35,202 nucleotides of DNA from Allomesorhizobium camelthorni (GTDB lineage: Bacteria; Pseudomonadota; Alphaproteobacteria; Rhizobiales; Rhizobiaceae): positions 1 to 35,202 of the forward strand of contig NZ_JAAKZF010000053.1 in assembly GCF_011045125.1 (NCBI RefSeq). Reading direction: 5' to 3'. Each line of letters begins with the position of its first letter. Position 1 is the stretch's first letter. The notes below the pieces were generated by a model. It did not search any database. It saw nothing but the letters and a program-made list of their open reading frames with translations, and was not told the DNA's origin. A program made the position numbers and the translations under genes. This document shows positions 23,909 to 32,008 of this stretch, piece by piece.

Positions 23909-25552
23909 ATGGCTGCCAAGGAAATTATGTTTTCGTTCGAGGCTCGCGACAGAATGCTTCGCGGCATTGACACCCTGGCGAATGCGGTGAGGGTCACGCT
24001 TGGCCCTCGGGGGCGCAATGTCGCGATCGGCAGCGACCACGGTGCGCCGCGGGTGACCAAGGACGGCGTGACCGTCGCCAGGGAAATCGAACTCGACAAC
24101 AAGTTCGAGAACATGGGCGCCCAGATGTTGCGTGAGATCGCAACAAAAACCTCCTATCAGGCCGGCGACGGCACGACTACCGCGGTCGTGCTCGCGCATG
24201 CGATCGCCCGGGAGGGCGCCAAGGCGGTGGCCGCCGGCATGAATCCCATGGACCTGAAGCGGGGCATCGATCTCGCGGTCGAAGCCGTCGTCGCGGAACT
24301 CAAGAACAACGCCGCGAAGGTCACCTCGAACGTCGAGATTGCGCAAGTCGGCGCCATCTCGGCCAACGGCGACAGGGAGATCGGCCGCTGCCTCGCCGAC
24401 GCCATGAAGAGGGTCGGCAATGACGGCGTGATCTCCGTCGAGGACGGGACGTCGCTCGAAACCGAACTCGAATTCGTTGAGGGTATGCAGTTCGACCGCG
24501 GCTATATCTCGCCCCGTTTCATCACCAACCGCGCAAAGATGCGGGTCGAGATGCAGGATGCCTATGTCCTCATCAGCGAGAAGAAACTGTCCAGCCTGAA
24601 CGAAATACTGCCGCTGCTGGAGAAGGTGGTGCGGGCCGCCAAGCCGCTGCTCATCATCGCCGAGGATGTCGAAGGCGAGGTGATTGCGGCGCTGGTGGTC
24701 AACAAGTTGCGCGGCGCTCTCAAGGTTGCAGCTGTGAAGGCGCCGGCCTACGGAGACCGCCGCAAGGCGATGCTGCAGGATCTCGCGCTGATGACCGGCG
24801 GAACGGTGATCTCGGATGATTTGGGCCTCAAGCTCGAGAATGTTTCCCTCGAGACGCTCGGGCGCACCAAGAAGGTGATGATCAACAAAGGAGACACCAC
24901 GATCGTCGGCGGCGCCGGCAAGCGGGCAAGCATCGAGGCCCGCATCGCCGAGATCAAGATCCAGCTTGCGGAAACCACCTCCGATTACGACCGCGAGAAG
25001 CTCCAGGAACGGCTGGCGAGGCTCGCCGGCGGCGTCGCTGTGATCCGGGTCGGCGGTGCCACCGAAGTCGAGGTCAGGGAAAAGAAGGATCGCATCGATG
25101 ACGCGATGAACGCGACAAGAGCCGCGGTCGCGGAGGGCATTCTCCCGGGCGGCGGGGTCGCCTTGCTGCGCGCCGGCAGTGCGCTCAAGAAGCTCAAGGG
25201 CGGCAACGAGGACCAGCAGGTCGGCATCGCGATCGTCAGGAAGGCGATCACCTGGCCGGCTCGGCAGATCGCGATCAATGCCGGCCTGGAAGGCTCGGTC
25301 GTCATCGCCGGGATCCTCGAAAACGACGACAACGCCTATGGCTACGATGCCCAATCGGGCGTGTACGGGGATCTGGTGTCGAAGGGTATCATCGACCCGG
25401 CCAAGGTGGTGCGAACGGCGCTCCAGGGCGCGGCCTCGGTGGCGGGCCTCCTCATCATGACGGAGGCCATGGTCGCCGAAATGCCTGGCCCGCCGCCGCC
25501 GGAGCTTCCCGGTCACGATCATCATCATCACGATATGGATATGGATTTCTGA
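23909..25552 (+). CDS. groEL: Chaperonin GroEL paralogue with His-rich C-terminus
   Basis: A 547-aa Hsp60 chaperonin. The ATPase residues are intact: [28 protein letters not shown], and [20 protein letters not shown] with the catalytic Asp. The apical [10 protein letters not shown] segment is present. Ordinary GroEL ends in GGM repeats; here the end is [20 protein letters not shown] followed by DF, a proline linker and a His/Asp/Met metal-binding-like tail. No groES lies beside it. It is 56 bp after hemA and probably co-transcribed. A likely job is folding or metal handling for the copper/heme enzymes of the island, in analogy to the His-tailed GroEL1 of mycobacteria. Confidence 0.95.
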   Translation: MAAKEIMFSFEARDRMLRGIDTLANAVRVTLGPRGRNVAIGSDHGAPRVTKDGVTVAREIELDNKFENMGAQMLREIATKTSYQAGDGTTTAVVLAHAIAREGAKAVAAGMNPMDLKRGIDLAVEAVVAELKNNAAKVTSNVEIAQVGAISANGDREIGRCLADAMKRVGNDGVISVEDGTSLETELEFVEGMQFDRGYISPRFITNRAKMRVEMQDAYVLISEKKLSSLNEILPLLEKVVRAAKPLLIIAEDVEGEVIAALVVNKLRGALKVAAVKAPAYGDRRKAMLQDLALMTGGTVISDDLGLKLENVSLETLGRTKKVMINKGDTTIVGGAGKRASIEARIAEIKIQLAETTSDYDREKLQERLARLAGGVAVIRVGGATEVEVREKKDRIDDAMNATRAAVAEGILPGGGVALLRAGSALKKLKGGNEDQQVGIAIVRKAITWPARQIAINAGLEGSVVIAGILENDDNAYGYDAQSGVYGDLVSKGIIDPAKVVRTALQGAASVAGLLIMTEAMVAEMPGPPPPELPGHDHHHHDMDMDF

Positions 25553-25883
25553 TCGCTTTGCGGCCGCAATCTGGGCTCGCGACCATCAGCAATGATCTCA
25601 TCCGCTATCGAGGTGAGACAAGTCGTCGATGATCACGGTATCCAAGGTCGGCTCATGGCGCGCCATGAGGCGACACTCGCAGTGCTACTCCAATGTGGTC
25701 ATTCACGCTTTTGCCGTCGATGCCATCATGGTCTTCGCCGACACTGGTCGTCAGCGCGGAATTGAGACGGCCGATGAGATCGACTCCAAAGCGGCAGGGA
25801 GTTGCGCCAGATCAATGCGAGTTCAGAGAGCGATGCTAGACTTAAACTAGGAGTTGAAGGGCTTCGCGCAAGGAGGAAACGCC
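25553..25883. other. Intergenic stretch after groEL
   Basis: No gene recognised. It contains a perfect TTGCGGCCGCAA palindrome just after the groEL stop, with no U-tract and no terminator character. Short frames here have no family resemblance. The promoter for the DUF6455 gene should lie in the last 100 bases. Confidence 0.4.
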
Positions 25884-26270
25884 ATGACGCATCGTGGCAA
25901 TTGGTGGTCCACGTTCGAAGCAGTTCTTGGTTGGCGGCTGCAAACTTCTGTTTCGCCCGCCAAGCCGGCGAAGGCAGCACACCAAGCTACTGCGCTAGGA
26001 GGCGAGACCAACATCTGGCCGAGAGTAAGCCGCGAGCGCCCCGATCTTTTGCTCATGCGGTTGGAAGCGCTTCAGCTCGATCTTACCCAAGTTGAGGCTT
26101 TAATGCCAACCGAGTTTCGCGCGCTGGCCCGCGTTTGTGATTACTGCCAAGACAAGGTGAGGTGCGAGCGTGATCTTGTCTACGAGGCAGCCGGCAAAGC
26201 TGTAAGCTGGGAGCATTACTGTCCGAACGCTTATCAGTTGCGGGCGATGGGTCTGCTTCAAACAGTGTGA
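25884..26270 (+). CDS. DUF6455-family protein
   Basis: A 128-aa protein beginning MTHRGNWWSTFEAVLGWRL with AGGAGG six bases upstream. The C-terminal half is the DUF6455 signature: RLEALQLDLTQVEALMPTEF, then VCDYCQDKVRCERDL and WEHYCPNAYQLRAMG. The four cysteines (CDYC, C, C) plus His suggest a small metal site, though none is proven. The N-terminal 50 residues are variable. Function unknown. DUF6455 genes are common in rhizobia and often sit near cytochrome or stress genes; here it follows groEL by 330 bp and may be a separate unit. Confidence 0.8.
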   Translation: MTHRGNWWSTFEAVLGWRLQTSVSPAKPAKAAHQATALGGETNIWPRVSRERPDLLLMRLEALQLDLTQVEALMPTEFRALARVCDYCQDKVRCERDLVYEAAGKAVSWEHYCPNAYQLRAMGLLQTV

Positions 26271-26537
26271 AATCGGGTTACTGCCAAGCCCTGGCAAGCA
26301 TGGGGCGGGGCGCCGGCCACATCGATTAGCGGGCGGCCTACACAATTGCCGACATTCCCGCCGCTTCTCGAAAACGACGTTCGCGCTACGGCTGGAGTCG
26401 GACCCGAGGACGAAGCCGCTCGCGCGGCAAATGGCGCCCGTGACGAGCGTCCTGCAGTTAATCTGAACGCCGTGCATTTAAGGACGGCGGTCCTGCCTGA
26501 CGGTTGGGATCTTCTCATCATCAGACAGGAGGCTCCC

Positions 26538-26847
26538 ATGACGGTGGAGAGGACCACCCCGCTGCGCGAGCGCATGATCAAAGACACGCGCATCCGCGCA
26601 ATGGGCGACAAAGCCCGGCAAGCCCATATCCGGGCCATCAAGGATTTCGCGGCTTCCGCCCCGACACCGCCACGCCGGACGACCTGCGCGCCTACCAGCT
26701 TCACATGACCAACGCTTGCATCACTCCGCATACCTTCAACGCCCGCATCGTCGCGCTGAGGTTCTTTTTCGGCGCGACCTGCGAGCGTGAGGACATGAAG
26801 CGGTTTATGCGGTTCCGCCGGCAACCCCGGAAGTTACCCGTGGTGCT
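26538..26847 (+). pseudogene. Tyrosine recombinase (IS91-associated type), N-terminal relic with frameshift
   Basis: A good start (AGGAGG five bases before ATG 26538) reads MTVERTTPLRERMIKDTRIR, AMGDKARQAHIRAIKDFA. Near 26655 the frame shifts, and the next part is PDTATPDDLRAYQLHM, ITPHTFNARIVALRFFFGAT and RRQPRKLPVVL. This is the SAM-like N-terminal domain of the phage-type integrase often found with IS91-like elements. The catalytic domain (R...HxxR...Y) is entirely missing; the sequence passes directly into the DUF1612 relic. The 26271-26537 stretch upstream shows no gene. Confidence 0.75.
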
Positions 26848-27603
26848 GGCCGGGAAGGGCAGGGCGTTTTTGTCCCCGAGACGGAAACTGATGGGGCAAT
26901 GGAGGCGCAGGAGCTCGATCCGCTGGCCCAAGAATTCGCCGAGATCGACGCCGTGCTGGCGCGGTCGTCGAAGATTTTGAGCGGCGCCGAGGCGCCTGCT
27001 CGAAAAGAGGAAACGTCGCTGCGTGACCGGCCGGACCTGGTCTACGATCTCGACTGGAATGAAGAAGAACGGCTGGCCGAATGGCAGGCTGTGCTCGCCG
27101 AGACGCGGGAACTGCCGGTGGTCCTGCGCGCCGCGATCCTGCTCGAAGCCTAGACCGAGATCGAGGTGTTGCAGCACGCCGCCTGGCTTGGGCCGCTTCT
27201 CATGGCCGCGTTGCTGCGGCAGGACGGTGTTGCCGCGCATCATCTCGCCTGCCTGCATCTCGGTCAAAAAAACATTCCACGCGAGCGGAGGCGGGCGCGC
27301 AATCGCGGCGATCGGCTGCTGGCATTTCTCGACGCGATCCACGGGGCGGCGCTAGCGGGGCTGAAGGAGCATGACCGCCTGGTGCTGGCGAAGAACCAGA
27401 TGGCGCGGCGGTTGCGCGACCGCCGCGCCAGCTCGAAACTACCCGACCTGGTCGAGCTGGTGCTCGCGCGCCCCCTGGTCTCCACCGGCATGATCCAGGC
27501 GGCGCTGAAAGTCTCGAAGCAGGGGGCGCTCAATCTCGTCGGTGAGCTCAGGCTGCGCGAGATGACGGGCAGGGGAAGGTTTCGAGCGTGGGGAGTGATT
27601 TAA
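26848..27603 (+). pseudogene. DUF1612/RHE_PE00001-family relic, copy 3, with internal stop
   Basis: One frame reads GREGQGVFVPETETDGAMEA, ELDPLAQEFAEIDAVLARSS and DLDWNEEERLAEWQAVLAET, then an in-frame TAG at 27151 where relatives have Trp (EAW). It continues unbroken with EIEVLQHAAWLGPLLMAALL and the C-terminal HTH ending MTGRGRFRAWGVI. The N-terminal third is missing because the integrase fragment abuts it. A TGG-to-TAG change plus truncation makes it dead. With copy 2 it brackets the respiratory island in the same orientation. Confidence 0.75.
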
Positions 27604-27699
27604 GACCGAGATTCTGATCGATGTCCCGGCGAACCCCAAAGACTCCTGTCCAGCCTCGATACATCGTCGATATGCTCGACTTGGAGGCTCCTTGTGGGT

Positions 27700-28224
27700 T
27701 TAAGGCCACGACGACTGATCACGCGGCAGCCGATGATTGGGATCATGGACCTCGACCCCATCGCCTTCGACAAGATTGGCTGGAAAGATCACCAGATTGG
27801 TGCCGCCGGCATGACGCAGCGATGGAAACAGGATACCGGCGAGGCCAGCCATGATGACCAGGTCCGCGAGCTTCCACGATGGCGGTACCTTCCTGTCGAT
27901 GCGGGCAATCCGACGCCAAGCACAATCCCATTCCTTCCAGGCGCCGTCCCAGGCGTTTGGATCGAACCCTTGCGAAAGGTCGGCGACTTCGGCAAGCCTG
28001 ATCTTGTAGGCGGCAAGCGTTGCCGGCGGGGTGATGCTGGCACCCTGTCTGTATTCTTCGAGTGCCGTCTGAGGCGCACGCGACAGGTAGAGCGCTTCGA
28101 CACCCGGCCGGTTGAAGCGGCCACCATCGATCGCCGCGCCTGCTCCACTGGTGGGCAGGAAAGCCCATTTGGGTGTCAGATAGCGATGGAAGATTTCGTC
28201 CGGACCGATACGGGTGATCTTCAC
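27700..28224 (-). CDS. RES-domain toxin (NAD+ phosphorylase/glycohydrolase family)
   Basis: A 174-aa RES protein. The name-giving residues are visible: Arg in IDGGRFNRPGVEALYLS, Glu in TALEEYRQGA, and Ser-containing later segments (RRIARIDRKVPPSWKLADLV). RES toxins degrade NAD+ (ADP-ribosyltransferase-like fold). The start overlaps the antitoxin stop by 4 bp, the classical order of Xre-RES pairs. Frame intact. Such modules stabilise plasmids and islands or act in phage defence. The 96-bp gap before 27700 shows no gene. Confidence 0.9.
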   Translation of the reverse strand: MKITRIGPDEIFHRYLTPKWAFLPTSGAGAAIDGGRFNRPGVEALYLSRAPQTALEEYRQGASITPPATLAAYKIRLAEVADLSQGFDPNAWDGAWKEWDCAWRRIARIDRKVPPSWKLADLVIMAGLAGILFPSLRHAGGTNLVIFPANLVEGDGVEVHDPNHRLPRDQSSWP

Positions 28225-28607
28225 CCGCGCGCGCCATTCTCGAGATCCCGGATGAAAGCCAGAACCGCCTCGGCATGACCTTCTGCGACGAGCTCGGCTG
28301 CTGTGCGATGGCCATAGTCGACGATCGGCTCGTTCCGATACCAGTAGATCGCCTTGTCGACGTCGCCGGTGAGTTCCGTTGCAGCCGAGATCACCTTCAC
28401 CATCTCCCGCATCCTGCCCTGCAGGCGCTCCGACGAAGGATTGCGGAGAGTGTTGCGGTGAACACCTGTCAGCTGCGCCAGATTGGCCACCTTCACACCA
28501 AGAGCCTTCGACAGGCGCCTTGGCGAGATATAAGGCGTGCGCGGCTCCTGAAGGCTATCAAGAAAGCCGGAAACCATTGCGTTGTGGGTCAGCTGGGCCT
28601 GGGTCAT
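28221..28607 (-). CDS. Xre/MbcA/ParS-type antitoxin (DUF2384)
   Basis: A 128-aa antitoxin. An N-terminal Xre-like helix-turn-helix (YISPRRLSKALGVKVANLAQ, TGVHRNTLRNPSS) is followed by a helical linker and the C-terminal DUF2384 toxin-binding domain (YRNEPIVDYGHRTAAELVAE, GHAEAVLAFIRDLE). The ATG at 28607 is chosen because the promoter at 28634-28661 lies just upstream and the longer frame reads into it. It neutralises the RES toxin and represses its own promoter by family precedent. Confidence 0.9.
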   Translation of the reverse strand: MTQAQLTHNAMVSGFLDSLQEPRTPYISPRRLSKALGVKVANLAQLTGVHRNTLRNPSSERLQGRMREMVKVISAATELTGDVDKAIYWYRNEPIVDYGHRTAAELVAEGHAEAVLAFIRDLENGARG

Positions 28608-28633
28608 GGCAAACCTCAATATCGATCCTGCAC

Positions 28634-28661
28634 AATATATGCACATAAAAACGCATATCAA
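28634..28661 (-). promoter_or_regulatory. Promoter and operator of the RES/Xre operon
   Basis: On the minus strand TTGATA (28661-28656), a 16-bp spacer and TATATT (28639-28634) form a near-consensus sigma-70 promoter. The perfect repeat ATATGC (28637-28642)/GCATAT (28653-28658) overlaps both the -35 and the -10, so a dimeric repressor bound there would occlude polymerase. A further pair TGCAC (28640)/GTGCA (28662) surrounds it. This fits autorepression by the Xre antitoxin. Confidence 0.65.
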
Positions 28662-28688
28662 GTGCACGCTATGATCCAGCACCGAAAG

Positions 28689-28837
28689 TTGACCCCGGCC
28701 TAGGATGGAGTGAAGTAGTTGATTTCTTGCGCTTTGGCCTGAGGGGAGGGGTCACGCTCGGCGCCGACGATGACCAGCTCGCAAACGTATTTTCGGGCGA
28801 GCTAGCAACGGGTTAGAGCTCTCCTAGCTGGGGTCAA
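28689..28837. repeat. 149-bp inverted-repeat-bounded element (MITE-like or IS relic)
   Basis: TTGACCCCGGCCTAGG at 28689-28704 is mirrored by CCTAGCTGGGGTCAA at 28823-28837, a near-perfect terminal inverted repeat of about 15 bp starting TTGACCCC. Nothing inside reads as a complete gene. Flanking bases show no clear target duplication. It could be a miniature transposable element or the joined ends of a deleted insertion sequence. It sits immediately upstream of the toxin-antitoxin promoter. The stretch from 28838 to 29024 shows no gene. Confidence 0.5.
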
Positions 28838-29024
28838 TGTTCGGCGCTTGTCTACACCGTGCATCTGAGCGCGCGGTTCTGACCGGCCACAGCGGTCGGC
28901 CGACGTTTGCCTCAGGTGCGGCGGGCTTCTTTTGCTAGGACCATCCGAAGGGGTCCGAGCGTTACATCTGCGGAAGCCGCTCCAGATTGCCAATCGTTTT
29001 CATGTTGAGCTGCATACCGATTGC

Positions 29025-30344
29025 CTATTCGGCATCGGGCGGAGATGCTTCAATGGCCAGGACCTCTAAGCCCTCAATTTCTTGCATCACCGTTCCAGCG
29101 ATGCCTTGCAAGTCGCCGTACATCCCGACGGTCGACTCGATCACGCCTTGGATCTGGGCCTCCCGCTTGGCCCACAGGCGTGTTGTGGCCTTGCGTTCCT
29201 TGGCCAGGTCCTCCTGCATATCAGAGAACTTTTCGACGATCGCTTCGACGCGATGGCGGAACCTGGGACCGGTCAGATAGCCATAGACCTGCTCCATTTT
29301 GGTAGCTTGGCCGTCCTGAGCGAGGCGGGAGTTGGCCAGCTCGATGAGGGATTGCCGGAGCATGATGGCGATCGGAAGCGCGCATTTGGTATGGGCGACA
29401 TAGACCCCGTCCAACAGATCGAAGGTTTCCACACCGGGAGGCAGCGCCTCCGAGATCATCAGCGCGATATCCGCTTTCGCCGCCCGCTGGTCCGCCCTGA
29501 GCTTCCCCAGCCAACCCTGGCTCCAGTTTTTGGTGCGTTTAGATTCCCACAAAATGGCGCCGCATTGCTGGCCGGCCGGTCCCACAACGCGGTGCAGGAC
29601 ATCTCCACCGAACTCGCCCTTTGCTACCGGTTCAATGATGTCCATTGGGAACCGGCTGGCAATGAGGGACTCCAGTTCGAGCTCCAGAACCTCGCCCTGC
29701 AGCTGCTGGGAACCCTGTTCCGCACGGCGCTTCAACTCCTCAATCTGACGCTGCATGCCGGCGATCTGTTCTTCTTTTTCCGCAACCTTCATTTTGAGCC
29801 CATCTTCGGCTTCGGACCTCGCCTTGAGGCGAACGGCGTCCAGCCCCTCCTGGATCTTCCTTTCGATGGTCAGCGCCATCTCGCGCTTTTCATCGTCAAG
29901 CGCACGCTGCTTTTTCAGGAATTCCGCCTGTTGCTGCTGGGCCTCGGTGAGCTTTTCGTCGCGCGCCTTCAACGTCGCCTCCAGCTCGGCGAGCTTCTTA
30001 TCCTTGTCCTCCAGGTCTACCGACAGCAGCAGTTTTGCCTTGCGGGCCTCCTCGATCGCGATTGCGTCACGCTCAAGTTTAATTTTCTCGGCCACCTGGT
30101 TGCCGATGTCCTCTTTGGCGGCGGCTATCTCAGCCCGCTGGCGCTTAAGCTCCTCTTCTCTGGCAGCCATCGATGCGTTGCTCTGCGCCAGCCGCATTTC
30201 GTATTCTTCGCGCGTGGCGGCAATCAATGGGGCCGCGAGTGACTCATTGAGCTTGATTTCCGTCTTGCAGCTTGGGCAGCTGATTGTCGGCTCATTGAAA
30301 ATCCTGTCACCCTGCAGCATGGCTTTAGTGGGCTGAACGGTCAT
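29025..30344 (-). CDS. DUF2130-family protein (coiled coil plus PD-(D/E)XK-like domain)
   Basis: A 439-aa protein. A CPSCKTEI knuckle near the start is followed by about 200 residues of charged coiled coil (EEELKRQRAEIAAAKEDIG, LEATLKARDEKLTEAQQQQA). The conserved C-terminal DUF2130 domain has ESLIASRFPMDIIEPVAKGE, FGGDVLHRVV and ILWESKRTKNWSQGWLGKLR; the E-x-K of WESK is the nuclease-like signature. The ATG at 30344 (MTVQPTKAML) is a choice; no ribosome box is clear and upstream codons look non-coding. A DNA-processing or defence role is suspected for the family, but unproven. Confidence 0.85.
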   Translation of the reverse strand: MTVQPTKAMLQGDRIFNEPTISCPSCKTEIKLNESLAAPLIAATREEYEMRLAQSNASMAAREEELKRQRAEIAAAKEDIGNQVAEKIKLERDAIAIEEARKAKLLLSVDLEDKDKKLAELEATLKARDEKLTEAQQQQAEFLKKQRALDDEKREMALTIERKIQEGLDAVRLKARSEAEDGLKMKVAEKEEQIAGMQRQIEELKRRAEQGSQQLQGEVLELELESLIASRFPMDIIEPVAKGEFGGDVLHRVVGPAGQQCGAILWESKRTKNWSQGWLGKLRADQRAAKADIALMISEALPPGVETFDLLDGVYVAHTKCALPIAIMLRQSLIELANSRLAQDGQATKMEQVYGYLTGPRFRHRVEAIVEKFSDMQEDLAKERKATTRLWAKREAQIQGVIESTVGMYGDLQGIAGTVMQEIEGLEVLAIEASPPDAE

Positions 30345-30998
30345 CTGCGCGCTGTCTCCCTGAGGAATCAGTTTAAGGACACACCAGACTATATCTCGCC
30401 AGGCACATTCGAAAAAGAACAAATGGTGAACCGATGGGGTTATCCCCGCCGGAAAGCCCGGGGAGGCGCCTCTCACACTTCTTTGTGCCGTTCAAAACCT
30501 GAAATCTCTATCGACGCTGATTGAAATCGTGGTCTCGTCAAATTCACCCCTTTGACCCCTTGGCGACATTCGCACGCTGGATCACGAACGGCAGCTTTAT
30601 GCCCTAGCGACCGCTCCGAAGGTGCTCTGGGGGAGCGTCGCCCAACGTCGTCTCGTAGGAGGTCCGCGTGCTTCGATCGGAATGAAGCATGAATGGCCCT
30701 TGCTGCATCCACTGCTACATGAAGAAGATCGGCTGGTTCGGGCTGGCTGGCGTGCGGCCACACATTGCCCGACTGCGGCCGAGCGTCGATCAGTGCGAGC
30801 CTGGTCCATTTGCCCGCTTTCTCGGGCAGGTTTCCTGTTATTCCGCCAACTGCGATCTGATGCTGTCAGAAACGCATAAAGAGCCACAGCTGATCGTTGA
30901 CAAGCCTGTTGCCGCAGCGTGAGAGTGATGGCGGGAACAAAGAACAGCCGGACGACAGAACCGGCGGGATCACTCGCGCGAGCAGCAGGAGGCTTCAG
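30345..30998. other. 650-bp stretch without recognised gene
   Basis: Several short frames exist, for example a plus-strand frame from 30689 to 30922 with CCIHCY. None resembles a known family or has convincing context. No tRNA-like cloverleaf was found. The promoter of the transporter operon should lie in the last 150 bases. Confidence 0.4.
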
Positions 30999-31964
30999 AT
31001 GCGTTCACCCATGCCCGGTCTACGCTACGCCACGGCGGCGCTATTATTCTCAACCGGTATCTATGTCGCCCCTGCCCTCGCGCAGGAGTCCAGCGATCCC
31101 ATCAAACTGACGCTGCACGACTGGACGGGCCAGCTGATCACCACAGAGTTGATGGGGGAAGTCCTGAAGAAGGCAGGCTACAGCGTCGAATACGTTCAAG
31201 CCGACTATCTCGCGCAATTTGCGGGTCTGGAAACCGGGGACCTGCACGTTGCCATGGAGATGTGGGAGACAACCGGCCGCGACGCCATGGATGCTTCCAC
31301 CGCCACCGGCAAGACGGAAGTGTTCGGGCCCACCGGCATGAAGGCCAAGGAAGAGTGGTGGTATCCGGCTTACATGAAGGAGAAGTGCCCAGGCTTGCCG
31401 AACTGGGAGGCTCTGAAGGACGAGACCTGCGCAGAGGCGTTCTCCACGCCCGAAACCGCTCCGAAGGGACGCTATCTGGGTGGTCCGGTCACCTGGGGTG
31501 GCTTCGACGATGAACGTGTCGAGGCGCTGAACCTGCCATTTGAGGTTATCCACGCTGGCACGGATGCTGCGCTCTTTGCGGAACTCGAGAGCGCCTACCA
31601 GCGGCAGGCGCCGATCCTGCTCTGGGTCTACGCACCGCATTGGGCGCCGGCGAAGTACGAGGGCGAGTGGATCGAATTCCCCGAATTCACGAAGGAATGC
31701 TATACGGACCCCAGCTGGGGCAGCAATCCCGACGCGCTCTACGACTGCGGCAAGCCTTTTGGCGAGATCTGGAAAGTCGGCTGGGCCGGCGTCAAGGACA
31801 AGTGGCCAGGTGCCTACAAGGCGCTCAAGGCCTTCACCATCGACAATGATGAGATGGGTAAAATGATCACTCAGGTCGATCTGGAGGGCAAGTCGGTCAG
31901 CGAGGTCGTGCAAGCCTGGATGGCCGAGAACGAGGCGCGCTGGTCGGAGTGGATCAAGAAATAG
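30999..31964 (+). CDS. Glycine betaine/proline/choline ABC transporter substrate-binding protein
   Basis: A 321-aa periplasmic binding protein of the OpuAC/ProX type. A signal peptide (ATAALLFSTGIYVAPALAQ) is followed by IKLTLHDWTGQLITTELMGE, EYVQADYLAQFAGLETGDLH and VAMEMWETTGRD. Tryptophans that usually form the quaternary-amine cage are abundant (HDWTG, EMWET, EEWWYP, WVYAPHW). The ATG at 30999 is fixed by AGGAGG seven bases upstream. It is the first gene of a three-gene operon with ATPase and permease. Ligand identity (betaine, choline or proline) cannot be decided from sequence alone. Confidence 0.9.
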   Translation: MRSPMPGLRYATAALLFSTGIYVAPALAQESSDPIKLTLHDWTGQLITTELMGEVLKKAGYSVEYVQADYLAQFAGLETGDLHVAMEMWETTGRDAMDASTATGKTEVFGPTGMKAKEEWWYPAYMKEKCPGLPNWEALKDETCAEAFSTPETAPKGRYLGGPVTWGGFDDERVEALNLPFEVIHAGTDAALFAELESAYQRQAPILLWVYAPHWAPAKYEGEWIEFPEFTKECYTDPSWGSNPDALYDCGKPFGEIWKVGWAGVKDKWPGAYKALKAFTIDNDEMGKMITQVDLEGKSVSEVVQAWMAENEARWSEWIKK

Positions 31965-32008
31965 ATCTCTTGATCAACCTCTCACGCGATCGCTGCTCTG
32001 AGACAGGA

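Noticed and set aside
22458-25531. Long minus-strand frames opposite hemA and groEL
   Set aside because: His/Asp/Arg-rich antisense products without recognisable domains.
25553-25575. TTGCGGCCGCAA palindrome after groEL as a terminator
   Set aside because: Perfect palindrome without loop or U-tract; contains a common 8-bp restriction site and has no terminator features.
30689-30922. 77-codon plus-strand frame with CCIHCY
   Set aside because: No ribosome site, no family resemblance and competing frames of similar length on both strands.
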